A DNA stretch of 64,000 bases from contig CABHOY010000038.1 of assembly GCA_902168105.1 (NCBI GenBank), forward strand, positions 411,411-475,410, given 5' to 3'. The DNA is from an uncultured Flavihumibacter sp. (lineage in GTDB: Bacteria > Bacteroidota > Bacteroidia > Chitinophagales > Chitinophagaceae). How positions within the stretch are numbered: position 1 is the stretch's first letter; the number at the start of each line of letters is the position of its first letter. The notes below the pieces were generated by a model. It was not told where the DNA came from and did no database searches. It saw only the letters and a list, made by a program, of their open reading frames with translations. This document shows, piece after piece, positions 20,901 to 30,200 of the stretch. Made by a program: the position numbers and the translations under genes.

Positions 20901-23900
20901 GTTCCCCGTATGTCAGGACACCGTTACCGGCAATAACTGCCCGGTTGCCCGGAACCTGCTGCACAATACTTTCAAACCGGCTCACCACATCCTGTACTAC
21001 TCCCTTATATGCCACGTGTGTGAAAGACAGCAGTTCTTTATGCTCTTTGTCATTCAAATAGCCGGCATTTGTTATAAGCTCATTGCTGTGGTTTAGCATC
21101 CAGGACAAAGTTTCACAGAGGTTTGCCGCGAGGTGCTCCATGAATGTATCTGTGTATAAGCCTGTATCGTATTTCAGCTGGATCTTCATGATGGCGTCTG
21201 ACACGATCAGTACAGTCAGATCGTAGCTGTTACTGCCAAAGAAATCTGTATTCTTTATCTTCAGTTCGAAACGCTCTTCCATTTCTTTTCGCACCATATC
21301 CTGCACCGGGTAATTCTCAAATACAAGTATATGGTCTATCAGCTTACGTCCCAGATCGCTCTGTGACTGAATTTCCGCCAGCTGTACATGATGATGGGGC
21401 AACCCGTTTATATTATCGAGCTGCACCTGCCGCAGCAGGCCGGAGACGGACATATCAGCGTCGTAACGTATTCTTACAGGAATGGTGTTAATAAACAGAC
21501 CTACCATATCTTCCACTCCCGTTAATTCGCTGGGGCGGCCTGATACCACCGCACCGTATACGACATCCCTGGTGTTGTTATACTTGCTGAGTAAAACGCC
21601 CCATGCTGTTTGTATAAAGGTGTTCTCGGTAATGGCCAGTTCAGCACATAAGCTGCGAAGCTGTTTTAAAAGACCAGCATCTATGACGATGTCCTTTTCT
21701 TTATACCATTTATCTTTCGCTGTTGTCTGGGAAACAGGATTGGAAGGGAAACGGGCCGCCGTGTTATAGTCGTTGAGAATATGTTTCCAGTAATCCAGTG
21801 AATTCCGGTGATCAGCTGTCTGCAGCCAGCGTATATATCCACTGTAGGGCGCTACCGCAGGCAATACCGGCATGCGGTCCTGCCGATGGCCATAATAGAG
21901 CTGGTAAAACTCTCTTATGATGATACCCGTACACCATCCATCCATCAATATATGGTGATGGCTCCACAAAAATGTGTATTCCTTTTCACCGGTCTGCAGT
22001 ACTGTCAATCGCATCTGGCTTCCCTCTTCAAGATTGAAGCCCTTGCTGCGGTCCTGGGCTGCATATGCTTTCAGGTCGAAGCTGCTGTCTGCTCTCAGAT
22101 CCAGGAAAGTAAAGGCAGGTACTGCTTCCTTTTGTACTACCTGCAATGCTACACTCCCGTACAGGTCTGTAAAGCTCGTGCGCAATACTGCATGGCGTGC
22201 TACTATTTGCTTATATCCATATTCAAGCGAGGCACGGTCAAGCTCTCCTTCTATCCGGTATATGATCTGTTCAAAATAGGCGCTTGACGAAGGGGAAGAC
22301 AACCAGTGATAGTACATGCCCTGTTGCAGGGGCGTGAGCTCGTACACATCTTCTACTGCCCCGGTACGCTCCAGTTCAGACAGTTCTGCTATACTCAGAC
22401 CTTTGTAGGTAAAGTCTACCGGTGTTTTATAACGGCCTTCCTCTTTCGACAAACGGTCGATGATTACTTCCAGATGACGGCCATAGCTATCCAGTAAGCG
22501 CTGTATGGTTGACTTGTCGTATTGTAAACCGCTATAAGATACGGTGATCCGTAAACGGCCTCCGGCTACTATGCCCTGTACACTCAATAAATCTTCACGT
22601 TCTTCTTCCTCATTAACTGTATTGCCGCTACCGTATCCTGAATATGTGAAGTAACGTTCTCCTTCCTTGTCCTCTACGCCTACACCAAAGTCACCCAGGT
22701 AATTAAACGTCACTTCCGGTTCATGCCGGTAAGGTTGTCCACCACGAACATCCCCGGCACTTATATAACGCAATATGCCATAACCAACGCCTTTATTCGG
22801 TACACGATGCAACTGCTCTTTCACCCTTACGAGGCTGGACAATACATCCTGCTCTCCGCCTTCTCCCATTGCCAGCAAGACAGGGTATACACTTGTAAAC
22901 CAGCCTACCGTGCGTGTTACATCCACCTCCGATACACCTAACTGTTCACGGCCATGGCCTTCCTGTCTTAACAGCAGGTCACGCACTCCGAACACCTCTT
23001 TAAAGCTAAGCCCTAAGGCACATAACAATAGGTCGTTGATATCAGTGCCGTACACCTGGTGGCAACCGCCCTGCAATTGCTGTGTTAATGTTTCACTCAA
23101 CACATAATGCTCACTGCGTTCATCGCGGTAAAGATTACTACCTCCGGGATGATCAACAGGGATCGCATCAACGGAGCGCTGCTCAAGCGAAGACCAGTAA
23201 GCATGCTCCTGCTTCAACTCTTCACTGTTGCTATAATGGCGAACCTGTTCCTGCCAATATTGGAAAGAATCGCTCTTGCGTGGCAGCTGTAACGCTTCTC
23301 CGCGTTGATGCTGTCCCAGCAGAATTGACAGGTCTTCAAAAAGGATACGCCAGGAGACTCCATCTATGACAAGGTGATGGGCGGCCAGTAAGATCCGGCT
23401 TACATCTTCAAATATGAACAGGCCTACCTGTAGCAACGGGCCTGTTTGCAGATCAATGCCTGACTGGATCTCATTGCATGCGGCCAGCATTTGTTTGTCC
23501 CAATCGGCTACACCACGCATATCATACACATGCAGACCGTATTCCTGTTCAAGCCCCAGGTTCTGTTGTTGCCAGGTACCGTCTGCATCCAAACGGTACA
23601 CCATTCGCAGGGCATCGTGATGAGCGATGATACGTGATAATAAAGCACGCAACGTTGACTCTTCTAATGGTTGCAGGCTTTCCAGCAGTACTGCCTGATT
23701 ATAGTGACCTGGATACTTGTAACCATGCTCAAAGAACGCGTGTTGAATGGCGCCCAGCTGCACAAGTCCTTCTACCACACCCTGACTCACTTCACGCTCA
23801 CTACGGCGGATGCGTTCACTCAGCTGTTTAAGCTGCGGATACATCAGCACGTCTTTTACCGACAGATAATATCCATGCTGACGAAGACGGGATACCACCT

Positions 23901-26900
23901 GGATAGATTTGATCGAATCACCTCCCAGTGCAAAAAAGTCGTCCAGCATACCGATAGGCCGGCGGCGTAGTACTTCTTCGCAAATGCTTATCAATACCTG
24001 CTCACGATCTTCTACCGGGGCTATGTATGCTGCTGTTGCAGTATCTAATGTCGTTCTGTAAATTTCCGTCAGTAGCTTTTTATCTACTTTTCCATTGGCA
24101 GTGAGTGGTAGATCCGGCAATGCGCTAAAGTCAGCGGGCACCATATAATCAGGCAACTGACTGGCCAGTATTTCCCGGATCTCTTTTCCGAGGTCGTCGT
24201 TTATGCCACCTGGCTGTGGTTCTGCGCTTACAGCATTCTTGTCGGGAACATAATAGCAGATCAAACGGCTTGTTTGTCCGTCGGCGACAGGCAGCACTAC
24301 GGCCCGGCTCACCAGGCCGGTCTTTTGTAATGCGTTCTCAATCTCTCCCAATTCAATACGGTAACCTCGGATCTTTACCTGGTTATCTATGCGCCCCAGG
24401 TATACGATATTTCCATCAGCAAGCAACCTTCCCTGGTCGCCGGTGCGATAAAGCTTTCCGTCACCAAATGGGTTCTTTATAAACCGTTCAGACGTTAGTT
24501 CTGGCCGGTTCAGATATCCCTTTGAAACACCGGCTCCTCCAACGTAGATCTCGCCCGCTATTCCCGGTGGCAGTAACGCCCCATTGCTATCGAGGATGTA
24601 ACACTGCAGTGTTGGAATGGGCTTTCCTATATTGGACAGTCCCAGCTCAATATCTTTAGTCGTCAATTCTTTATAAGTAACATGCACCGTCGTTTCTGTG
24701 ATACCATACATATTGATCAGGCGGCACGACGGGTATTTGTTTTTCCATGGCTTTAGCAACACGGGGTTCAATGCCTCACCACCAAATATTACGTAGCGTA
24801 TCTGGTGCTTGCTGTATGTATTTACCATTATTTCCTGCAATGCATAGAATGCACCAGGTGTCTGGTTCAGCACTGTTACTCCTTCCGTTGCAAGTAAAGC
24901 AGCAAACCCTATTGTGTCCCTGGCTGCTTCCCTAGACAGTATAATGAGCTTACCTCCGTAAAACAGGGCCCCATACATTTCCCACACAGAAAAATCAAAG
25001 CAGGATGAGTGAAACATTGTCCATACGTCCCGTTCATTAAAGTCAAACAGCGGTTTGTCTGTTTTGAACAAGCGTACAACATTCCTGTGCGTTACTATTA
25101 CCCCTTTGGGTTTACCAGTGGAGCCAGAGGTATAGATCACATATGCAGCCGTATCGGGCGTAATTGCGGCACTCACCTCATCTGCCTGAAAGGCCGTTAT
25201 CTCATCCCATTCCTTATCCATGAGCACAACGGTTAGATCGCCGGCAGCCCGCACGTCCTTTATCGCCTCTGTATCTGATAATACATGACGCGCCATCGTA
25301 TCTTCCAGCATGTAGCTGATCCTTTCTGCAGGATACATAGGATCTACAGGCACGTATGCTGCTCCGGCCTTTAATATGCCGAGCATACCGATCATCATTT
25401 CCTGTCCGTGTTTCAGGCACAATGGTACCAGATCGCCTTCTTTTACACCTTTATGTTTTAAATAGTTGCCAAGACTATTGGAATAAGTATCAAGTTCTTT
25501 ATAGGTGAGGGAACGCCCTTCAAAGACAATCGCCGTATTACCAGGTGTAGCAGCTGCCTGCTCACGGAAGAGGTCCACTATAGTCTTATCAGCAGGGTAA
25601 CTTGTGCCATCAGACGTTATACCCGACAACAGCAGTTGGTAATCCTGTTCGTTTATCAACTGCAATGTTTTCAGCTGTTGCGCCGGTTGTTTCACAATAT
25701 GATACAACAAGGCTTCATACTGCTTTAACATCTGAGAAATTGTACCGGCGCTGAACAGGTCTGTGCAGAATTCCATAACGCCATGTATCCCATCGCCGGA
25801 CTCTGTGAGCAAAAACGACAGGTCAAACTTTGAGGTCCTGTCCTCCACCGGCATTTCAGACAGTGTTAGCTCACCGAGGCGAAGTCCGGGTACTGCGGGC
25901 GTATTCTGGAGCACAAACATTGCCTGTATAAGCGGGTTCCTGCCGGGGTCACGGTGTTTCACAACAACGTCCACCAGTTTACCAAATGGAGCGTCCTGGT
26001 GCTCATAGGCGTTCAACGTAGTTTCTTTTACCTGCTCAAGCAACTCAATAAAGCTCATGTCTTCATCTAAAGTACTTCTCAGCGCCAGCGTATTCATAAA
26101 GAATCCCACCAGTCCTTCTACTTCCCATTGACGCCTGTTGGCGATGGCTGTACCGATGCAGATATCGCTTTGGCGGCTATACCTGAACAACAGCACTTTG
26201 AATGCGGACAATAATGTCATGAACAAAGTGCTGCCGTGTTCTCTTGACAGGGAATTGAGTTTGTCTGTAAGTTGCTTATCCAGGCGGAACGTTGTGGATG
26301 CTCCACGTGTGCTTTGGATAGCGGGCCGCGGATAATCGGCCGGCAGATTGATATTTTCAACGCCCTGCAGCTTCTTCTGCCAGTAGGCAAGATCTGCCTG
26401 CCAGGCCGGAGCTGCAAGGTATTCCTGTTCCCAAAGTGCAAAGTCGGCGTACTGTAAGGGCAGTGATGATAATGTCGGAGTTCGTTTCTCCATATAGGCA
26501 GCATAAAGCGCTACCAGTTCCTTAACAATAATAGAAACGGACCAACCGTCTGCAGCAATATGATGCACCACTATCAGCAGTACATTCTCATCGTCTGACA
26601 GTCTGACGAGCGAAGCTCGCAGCATCCAGTCTGCAGAGAGAGCGAAAGGCTCGTCCCGCAATGCTGCGATACGTGTTTTCAACTCATGGCTGCTGTCTTT
26701 ATAAGCGGCTCCGTCTACCAATTGCAGGTCCCAGTCTATGCCGCTGCGGATATGCTGGTATGCTTTCCCTTCCTCCTCCCGGATAACGGTCCTAAGTACT
26801 TCATGACGTTGTATGATCTGGCGGAACGCATGTTGCAAAGCATTCACATCCAACTGACCCGTCAGTCTGATCGCTGACGACATATGATACTGTACACTTC

Positions 26901-27204
26901 CTTCCAGATGGTCAATGAACCACAAACGTTCCTGGTTGTGTGACAGTGGGATACGATCCCCCTCTTTTCTATCATAGCTACGGATAATATTCTTACTGTC
27001 AACTGTTGCATACACACCATGATCTCTGAAATAAGCAGTCAGCTGTTCTTTTTTAGCTCTTAATTCGACCAACAGGTCATTATCCAGTTTTTTCTTCCTG
27101 GGCACCTGTATAAGCAATTCTTCGTTCTCAAATGAAATCCTGGCTCCGGCGGCTTCCGCTTTATCGATTAACGCCATCACGTCCATTAAGCTATTGTCAG
27201 ACAT
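11977..27204 (-). CDS. NRPS6: TubC-C-A(Thr)-T-E-C-A(Asp)-T-E-C-A(aromatic?)-T-E-C, terminal synthetase
   Basis: This 5075-residue NRPS holds three elongation modules and a terminal C domain. Approximate residues: TubC docking domain 1-60; C1 84-505 (HHIAADGW near 213); A1 535-1035; T1 Ser near 1094; E1 1140-1570; C2 1618-2045; A2 2070-2545; T2 near 2600; E2 2645-3080; C3 3126-3550; A3 3575-4048; T3 near 4105; E3 4145-4580; C4 4625-5060 (HHIIMDGW near 4758). Codes by alignment to GrsA: A1 DFWNIGMVHK (classic Thr), A2 DLTKFGHIGK (Asp-like), A3 DSSSIMGIAK (nearest to aromatic, weak). All three T domains read GGDSI, typical before E, and C domains after E are of the DCL kind (LTPLQQG). No thioesterase follows; the chain ends in NEITQTTTGI. 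T1-E1 and T2-E2 are near-identical duplications. Confidence 0.95.
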   Translation of the reverse strand: MSDNSLMDVMALIDKAEAAGARISFENEELLIQVPRKKKLDNDLLVELRAKKEQLTAYFRDHGVYATVDSKNIIRSYDRKEGDRIPLSHNQERLWFIDHLEGSVQYHMSSAIRLTGQLDVNALQHAFRQIIQRHEVLRTVIREEEGKAYQHIRSGIDWDLQLVDGAAYKDSSHELKTRIAALRDEPFALSADWMLRASLVRLSDDENVLLIVVHHIAADGWSVSIIVKELVALYAAYMEKRTPTLSSLPLQYADFALWEQEYLAAPAWQADLAYWQKKLQGVENINLPADYPRPAIQSTRGASTTFRLDKQLTDKLNSLSREHGSTLFMTLLSAFKVLLFRYSRQSDICIGTAIANRRQWEVEGLVGFFMNTLALRSTLDEDMSFIELLEQVKETTLNAYEHQDAPFGKLVDVVVKHRDPGRNPLIQAMFVLQNTPAVPGLRLGELTLSEMPVEDRTSKFDLSFLLTESGDGIHGVMEFCTDLFSAGTISQMLKQYEALLYHIVKQPAQQLKTLQLINEQDYQLLLSGITSDGTSYPADKTIVDLFREQAAATPGNTAIVFEGRSLTYKELDTYSNSLGNYLKHKGVKEGDLVPLCLKHGQEMMIGMLGILKAGAAYVPVDPMYPAERISYMLEDTMARHVLSDTEAIKDVRAAGDLTVVLMDKEWDEITAFQADEVSAAITPDTAAYVIYTSGSTGKPKGVIVTHRNVVRLFKTDKPLFDFNERDVWTMFHSSCFDFSVWEMYGALFYGGKLIILSREAARDTIGFAALLATEGVTVLNQTPGAFYALQEIMVNTYSKHQIRYVIFGGEALNPVLLKPWKNKYPSCRLINMYGITETTVHVTYKELTTKDIELGLSNIGKPIPTLQCYILDSNGALLPPGIAGEIYVGGAGVSKGYLNRPELTSERFIKNPFGDGKLYRTGDQGRLLADGNIVYLGRIDNQVKIRGYRIELGEIENALQKTGLVSRAVVLPVADGQTSRLICYYVPDKNAVSAEPQPGGINDDLGKEIREILASQLPDYMVPADFSALPDLPLTANGKVDKKLLTEIYRTTLDTATAAYIAPVEDREQVLISICEEVLRRRPIGMLDDFFALGGDSIKSIQVVSRLRQHGYYLSVKDVLMYPQLKQLSERIRRSEREVSQGVVEGLVQLGAIQHAFFEHGYKYPGHYNQAVLLESLQPLEESTLRALLSRIIAHHDALRMVYRLDADGTWQQQNLGLEQEYGLHVYDMRGVADWDKQMLAACNEIQSGIDLQTGPLLQVGLFIFEDVSRILLAAHHLVIDGVSWRILFEDLSILLGQHQRGEALQLPRKSDSFQYWQEQVRHYSNSEELKQEHAYWSSLEQRSVDAIPVDHPGGSNLYRDERSEHYVLSETLTQQLQGGCHQVYGTDINDLLLCALGLSFKEVFGVRDLLLRQEGHGREQLGVSEVDVTRTVGWFTSVYPVLLAMGEGGEQDVLSSLVRVKEQLHRVPNKGVGYGILRYISAGDVRGGQPYRHEPEVTFNYLGDFGVGVEDKEGERYFTYSGYGSGNTVNEEEEREDLLSVQGIVAGGRLRITVSYSGLQYDKSTIQRLLDSYGRHLEVIIDRLSKEEGRYKTPVDFTYKGLSIAELSELERTGAVEDVYELTPLQQGMYYHWLSSPSSSAYFEQIIYRIEGELDRASLEYGYKQIVARHAVLRTSFTDLYGSVALQVVQKEAVPAFTFLDLRADSSFDLKAYAAQDRSKGFNLEEGSQMRLTVLQTGEKEYTFLWSHHHILMDGWCTGIIIREFYQLYYGHRQDRMPVLPAVAPYSGYIRWLQTADHRNSLDYWKHILNDYNTAARFPSNPVSQTTAKDKWYKEKDIVIDAGLLKQLRSLCAELAITENTFIQTAWGVLLSKYNNTRDVVYGAVVSGRPSELTGVEDMVGLFINTIPVRIRYDADMSVSGLLRQVQLDNINGLPHHHVQLAEIQSQSDLGRKLIDHILVFENYPVQDMVRKEMEERFELKIKNTDFFGSNSYDLTVLIVSDAIMKIQLKYDTGLYTDTFMEHLAANLCETLSWMLNHSNELITNAGYLNDKEHKELLSFTHVAYKGVVQDVVSRFESIVQQVPGNRAVIAGNGVLTYGELNSRANQLSAYLIKQHGVKKGNIIGVRLDRADKWLLVAMMAILKSAAAFLPLDGDEDNARFNAIVDDAGCKVIINPALISSFENDEEVYTTEDPQLPVTGADICYVIYTSGTTGKPKGVMIHHRALLNYLEGIAGVSGIGMNDSSVITSSYAFDLIYTSLFSTIFNGGAIHLIPEDVVKTPVQLANYIIQERVTFLKLTPTLFNVLANYSDIAELLGTSSIRLIFLGGEPPLPSNIKLICRYPHIRLFNHYGPTETTIGACVHEITDDNLAGFLARPVVGKPLANNYVYILDKNYQMLPAGAVGEICIGGEGVSSGYLHRQELTAEKFREDAWKPGRRIYCTGDLGRRLEDGNIMFLGRMDDQVKIRGYRVELGEVEEVMRRVSEVEEAKVVVRKYDFGEQELVAYWIGDETLTGMSLRNELSRSLPSYMIPAYFVHLESFPVTGNGKLDYSALPQPSEEDWYGQEYIAPVEDREQVLIGICEEVLRRRPIGMLDDFFALGGDSIKSIQVVSRLRQHGYYLSVKDVLMYPQLKQLSERIRRSEREVSQGVVEGLVQLGAIQHAFFEHGYKYPGHNNQAVLLESLQPLEESTLRALLSRIIAHHDALRMVYLLDADGNWQQQNLGLEQEYGLHVYDMRGVADWDKQMLAACNEIQSGIDLQTGPLLQVGLFIFEDVSRILLAAHHLVIDGVSWRILFEDLSILLGQHQRGEALQLPRKSDSFQYWQEQVRHYSNSEELKQEHAYWSSLEQRSVDAIPVDHPGGSNLYHDERSEHYVLSETLTQQLQGGCHHVYGTDINDLLLCALGLSFKEVFGVRDLLLRQEGHGREQLGASEVDVTRTVGWFTSVYPVLLAMGEGGEQDVLSSLVRVKEQLHRVPNKGVGYGILRYISAGDVRGGQPYRHEPEVTFNYLGDFGVGVEDKEGERYFTYAGQGSGNTINDQEERSELLSVQGIVAGGRLRITVSYSGLQYDKSTIQRLLDSYGRHLEAIIDRLSKEEGRYKTPVDFTYKGLSIAELSELERTGAVEDVYELTPLQQGMYYHWLSSPSSSAYFEQIAYQITGELDVKALEDAYYFIIERHAILRTGFTYNYGVPLQVVRKNVKEGFVYRDVSAEKGFSVAAFVSADRMAGFDLNGHSQMRLTVLKTSAGEYNFSWCNHHIVMDGWCSGIIINEFYQVYSYFSSGKTPVLDKVYPYASYVRWLSRVNPDVSLNYWSNYLSDYSSVASVPAVNAGKGVANREMRQTSVVLSQADVSRIRSLCSEMGITENSFFQTAWGILLGRYNNTRDVVFGGVVSGRPAELEGVERIVGLFINTVPLRLKYDADMPVSALLKDMQAANIEGMGHHYIQLAQIQSRHELGAALFDHVFIFENYPVEEMVAAAGKEQGASINILSTEVFAENNYPFSIVILPGAQVEVRFMYDAGKYTDTAIERLSGHFQELISNMIADPLRNVAALSYIPLAERRQLWNDSNGPEITYPVDKTLPQLFTEQAVRRADHPAVVFRDHMLTYEELDRLSDNLAYYLSSHCGLLPGDVAGMKLKRNGWAIVSILGIMKAGCVYVPIDVAYPPDRIAYMEQDSACRAILDETFIGQFRSWAAANPGARISAVPSTAADLAYILYTSGSTGMPKGVMLEHGTVINTLYNIRDIVGVTEDDNGLEFSSLSFDSSISEIFMVLLSGATLHMVDEEVKSDPLKLRDYIRLHQVSLASLPPVYLKMMDIVAEDGLRKLISMGEAAVKSVAQRFSQFGRFFNGYGPTEGSIAVSMHYVSSEAIADDMDIIPIGKAFGNAEMLLLDDALELVPVGVIGEICIGGTGVSRGYLNKPGLTAEKFITHPYRSGKRLYRTGDLGRRKEDGNIEFIGRKDDQVKLRGQRIELGEIEKVLCTYENITDALVVLKEQPEGDKYLAAYVINPSTEKRVSVQVLRNYLLAKLPAYMVPSAFSVLDSFPLTPNGKIDRKALPEPQEGDTAGENAYVAPRTEPERLLVEVCEDILRHSGIGMLDDFFALGGDSIKSIQLVSRMRQQGYHLQVGDVLDYPLLEDMSRRIRKGVRAIPQGPVTGEVLPGPIQLAYLQSEQPDKHHYNQAVLLRSSERLDVESLQAIFAIIVSHHDALRMVFRYDENKWRQHNLGLDQRHGMTVRDLRGAADWRIEMEQHCVAVQSGISLSEGPLFHACVFQCPDEDRLLLVAHHLVVDGVSWRILLEDLGTLYEQGIVGQPMKLPQKTDSLQYWMEQQHRYASSPALLAEVPYWKAITEQTLPSFPVDDATGSNSFSDENTVSFLLGKEDTSLLQTRCYQAYNTEMNDILLTVLGLAVKESLGTDRFLVQLEGHGREHIGADIDVTRTVGWFTSVYPVLMDYSAQHTAVRHLIETKERLHRIPNKGIGFGMLRHLSPALLQDGLTYSVAPAITFNYLGDFNSGTGNRADNSNPLFKLSGEAHGSAVSDQQHRDTLLTVTGIIVNGELRISVSYSSKQYRKPTIDRLLDSYRQMLGDLISVLTQARKQLTPVDLTYTGLKIDELSALTSRSEIEDIYELTPFQRDLFQLWKNKAAAPEVYFLQLNYGIRGNLDKELLQQSYHYVVAGNANLRTTFTDDFGVPLQVVHRSIPGGFHYEDVRGNEDFVLEEFLKKDRRAGIDLENSSPVRLNIFRTGEDGYHFVWSKHHIIMDGWCGSILVKEFYNAYTTLVKGQQLLPGKQHLYSSYIKWLSERDESAEFSYWTDYMNGYRNPVKGRWKITDTQGAYEEQEAHLLTGTDLALKVKERCAALGITENVMLQTIWGLLLTKLRGTDDIVFGAIVSGRPDSLEGIETMLGAFINTIPIRISYDQSPLSTFMKKVHRNNIAATRYHHVDLDKLEKQCGYNQPLVDNLFVFENYPVQDLVEEKIRKEGEGLHMEVRSTELFEVNRYPLSLVIFSSRTIFIKFKYKNTVKPELVSLFITYFERMIAAVADDPFRQAKDYSCLQEFEMALNEITQTTTGI
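17735..19502 (-). repeat. internal duplication in NRPS6, copy in module 2 (T2-E2 and start of C3)
   Basis: This stretch matches 22259-24026 at a constant offset of 4524 bp with no net indel. It includes a run of 175 identical bases (18603-18777 against 23127-23301). It covers the end of the A-T linker, T, E, the E-C linker and the first part of C3. The most divergent patch is around 18070-18125. Confidence 0.9.
22259..24026 (-). repeat. internal duplication in NRPS6, copy in module 1 (T1-E1 and start of C2)
   Basis: Partner of 17735-19502 (offset 4524 bp). The flanking A domains differ (Thr-type against Asp-type), so the duplicated or converted unit is T-E plus the edge of the next C domain, not a whole module. 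Confidence 0.9.
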
Positions 27205-27226
27205 TGTTTATATAAGTTTGGGTGGG

Positions 27227-30200
27227 TCATAATTTTATTACGTCGTAATCTTCGGATTCAAATGCGGCATCTTCCAGATTGATCCTGATGTGCCGGGCCA
27301 GCAGTTCTATAGAAGGAAGGTCAAACAGGGTCCTTATTGGTATGACCAGTTCGAATTCTTTCCGGATCATTGAAATCAGTCTCATGATAGTGATGGAATG
27401 CCCACCGAGGTCAAAGAAGTTATCCTTTACGCCTACCTGCTCTACACGCAATAGTTCCTGCCAGATGGCCGCTAGTTTCAGCTCTATCTCTCCTGATGGC
27501 GCCACGTATGCAGTCCTGCTTTCACCAGTGATGTTTTCCGGTATTTCCAGGCGCTGCCTGTCAACTTTGCCATTAGCTGTCAGTGGCCACTCCGCTACCT
27601 GCACAAAACCTGCAGGCACCATTACATCCGGTAGTTTCTTACGCAGACAGGTCCTTATCTCTCCAGGGTCCATCGGCATTGATGCTGAGAAGAACGCTAT
27701 AAGCTCCTGTTGGTCGTCATGCCGCCTGTGAACAAGCACTACTGCTTCGCTAATGTTGTCTATTTCACGTATTGCGTCTTCTATTTCACCAGGCTCTATA
27801 CGATATCCACGGATCTTTACCTGATTGTCTATACGTCCTGCAAATGTCAGCGTACCATCTTCCAATCTGCGGCCTATGTCACCGGTACAGTACATTTCCT
27901 TTCCGGCAAACCAGGGATCTTCCCTGAATTTCTGACGGGTCAGTTCTTCTCTGTTCCAATATCCTTGCGATACTCCCTCCCCGCCAATACAGATCTCTCC
28001 CGGTATACCATCCGGCAGTATGTTGTAGTCTTTATCCAGTATGTATACATAATTATTGGGGAAGGGGCGGCCTATGGGCGTACTGCCTTTTACTGCACCG
28101 TATTGCTTTATATCTCCTTCGAAATACGTAGTATCTATCGTTGCTTCAGTCGTGCCATATGTGTTGATGATACGCATGCCGGGTGAGTACCTTTCATACA
28201 GGTGCTCATAAGCAGCCGGGTTTAATGTATCAGAACCCAGTATGAGTATTTTAAGGAAGCTGATATCCAGTTTTTCGTCTTCGACATATTCCATGAATGG
28301 AATAATATGCATAGGCGTGCCTTCTACTATATTCACAACATGGCGCTTCATCAGCGCGTATAACTGTGGCAGATCAAGCTTTTCTTCCTCGCTGCATATG
28401 ACCATACGACCACCTGTTAGCAGGGAGCGGCAAACGTCACCGAAGAAAACGTCGAATGACACACTGGCCATCTGCAGCAGACAGGCATTTAACTGATCAA
28501 GTTGATATACCCGGCGCCATCCTTCGCAAATGTTCACGGCATTGTGGTGCGTTACCGTCACTCCTTTTGGCCGACCCGTAGAACCAGACGTGTAAATCAT
28601 ATACAGACTGTCATCTTCGCTCAGCTTTACTGCAGGCGATGTTGCAGGATATTCCTCTTGTCGCATCTGAAATGCTGCTATGATCTCACTTGTGATGGTC
28701 AAGCGGCTACCACTGTCGGACAGGATGTAGGCTATACGTTCTGCCGGGTAGAACGGATCGACAGGTATATACACACATCCTTGTTTGAGTATTGCCAGCA
28801 TAGTGACGATCAGCCACTCACTCCGCTCCAGTTGCATGCTTACCCGATGCCCGGGAAGCAAACCGTATTGTTGTTGCAGGAAATGGGCAAAGCGGTTAGA
28901 AAGAGCGTCCAGGTCATTGTAAGAAAGCGTCCTGTCGCCATATACCAGGCATACCTGCGCTCCCCGGCGGGCTACCTGTTCATTGAACAGGTCTGGCACA
29001 GTACGGGCAGTGACTGGGGTTGTATTAACGGTTATTTCATTCTTCAGCGTCTGTATTTCTTCTTCAGTGATGTACCGGATATCTGCGATGCATTTCGCAG
29101 GGTCCTGCAATATCTCTTCCGTACAATTCCTGATGTGCTGTTTAATGAGAGACACTGTGGCCGGTGAATAGAGTGCTGTAGCATATTTTATGAGCACCTC
29201 TATAGATTCTCCCAACACAATAGTGATGTCGAAGTCGTAGTTTGTCTGTCCGAAAATAAGGCTTTCTTTCAGCGTAAACAGTTTATCGCTTCCTGCCTGT
29301 ACAATACCTTCTGCGATCAGCTCATGTGAGGGAATGTTCTGGAAGGTGAACAGATGTCCGACCAGGTTGTTGCCAAGCTTACTCTGTGCCTGGACCTCCG
29401 CTAATTGTACGTGGTGATAAGGCAGGCTATTTATGTTATTACGCTGCACCTGATGAAGGAGCTCTGAAACAGTTGTTCCTTCTTCATAGTTTATCCGTAC
29501 AGGTACTGTATTGATAAACAATCCGATCATCTCTTCCACGCCGGTCAGTTCTGCCGGACGGCCTGACACGACTCCACCGTACACCACATCCCTGGTATTA
29601 TTATACTTGCTGAGTAAAATGCCCCATACTGTTTGCATGAAGCTATTTTCCGTGATCTTATTACTGCTACAGAAGGCCCTGATCCTGGCGGTATCGCTTT
29701 TTCCGAACACAAGCCTGCCCTCCTGCTCAACCGGGCCTGCTTCGGGTATGCCCGGTTGCAGGAAGGGTAGAACGGTCGCCGTATCGTAACCATCGAGATA
29801 TACTTTCCAGTAGTCCAGGGCTTCCTGGTGATCCACAGCCCGCAACCAGCGGATGTATTCACGATAAGAAGTTACATCAGGCAATGCCGGTATATTGGTT
29901 TTCTGATGACTGCGATAAAGCTGATAAAAATCTCTTATGATGATACCGGTACACCACCCATCCATCAGAATATGGTGGTGACTCCATAAAAATGTAAATT
30001 CTCTTTCACCCGTTTGCAGCACTGATAACCGCATCTGGCTTCCCTCTTCAAGGTTGAAACCCCTGTTAAGGTCCTGGCTGATGTATGCTTCCAGATCGAA
30101 GCTATTGTCATTTCTAAGATCCAGGAAGGTAAAGCCAGGTACAACTTCCTTACGCACCACCTGCAGGGGCATTCCGCTATACCGGTCTGTAAAGCTTGTG

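Noticed and set aside
28502..29167. 221-residue + strand frame antisense to NRPS5
   Set aside because: It is opposite a well-conserved A/C-domain region; no motif, start signal or neighbour supports it.
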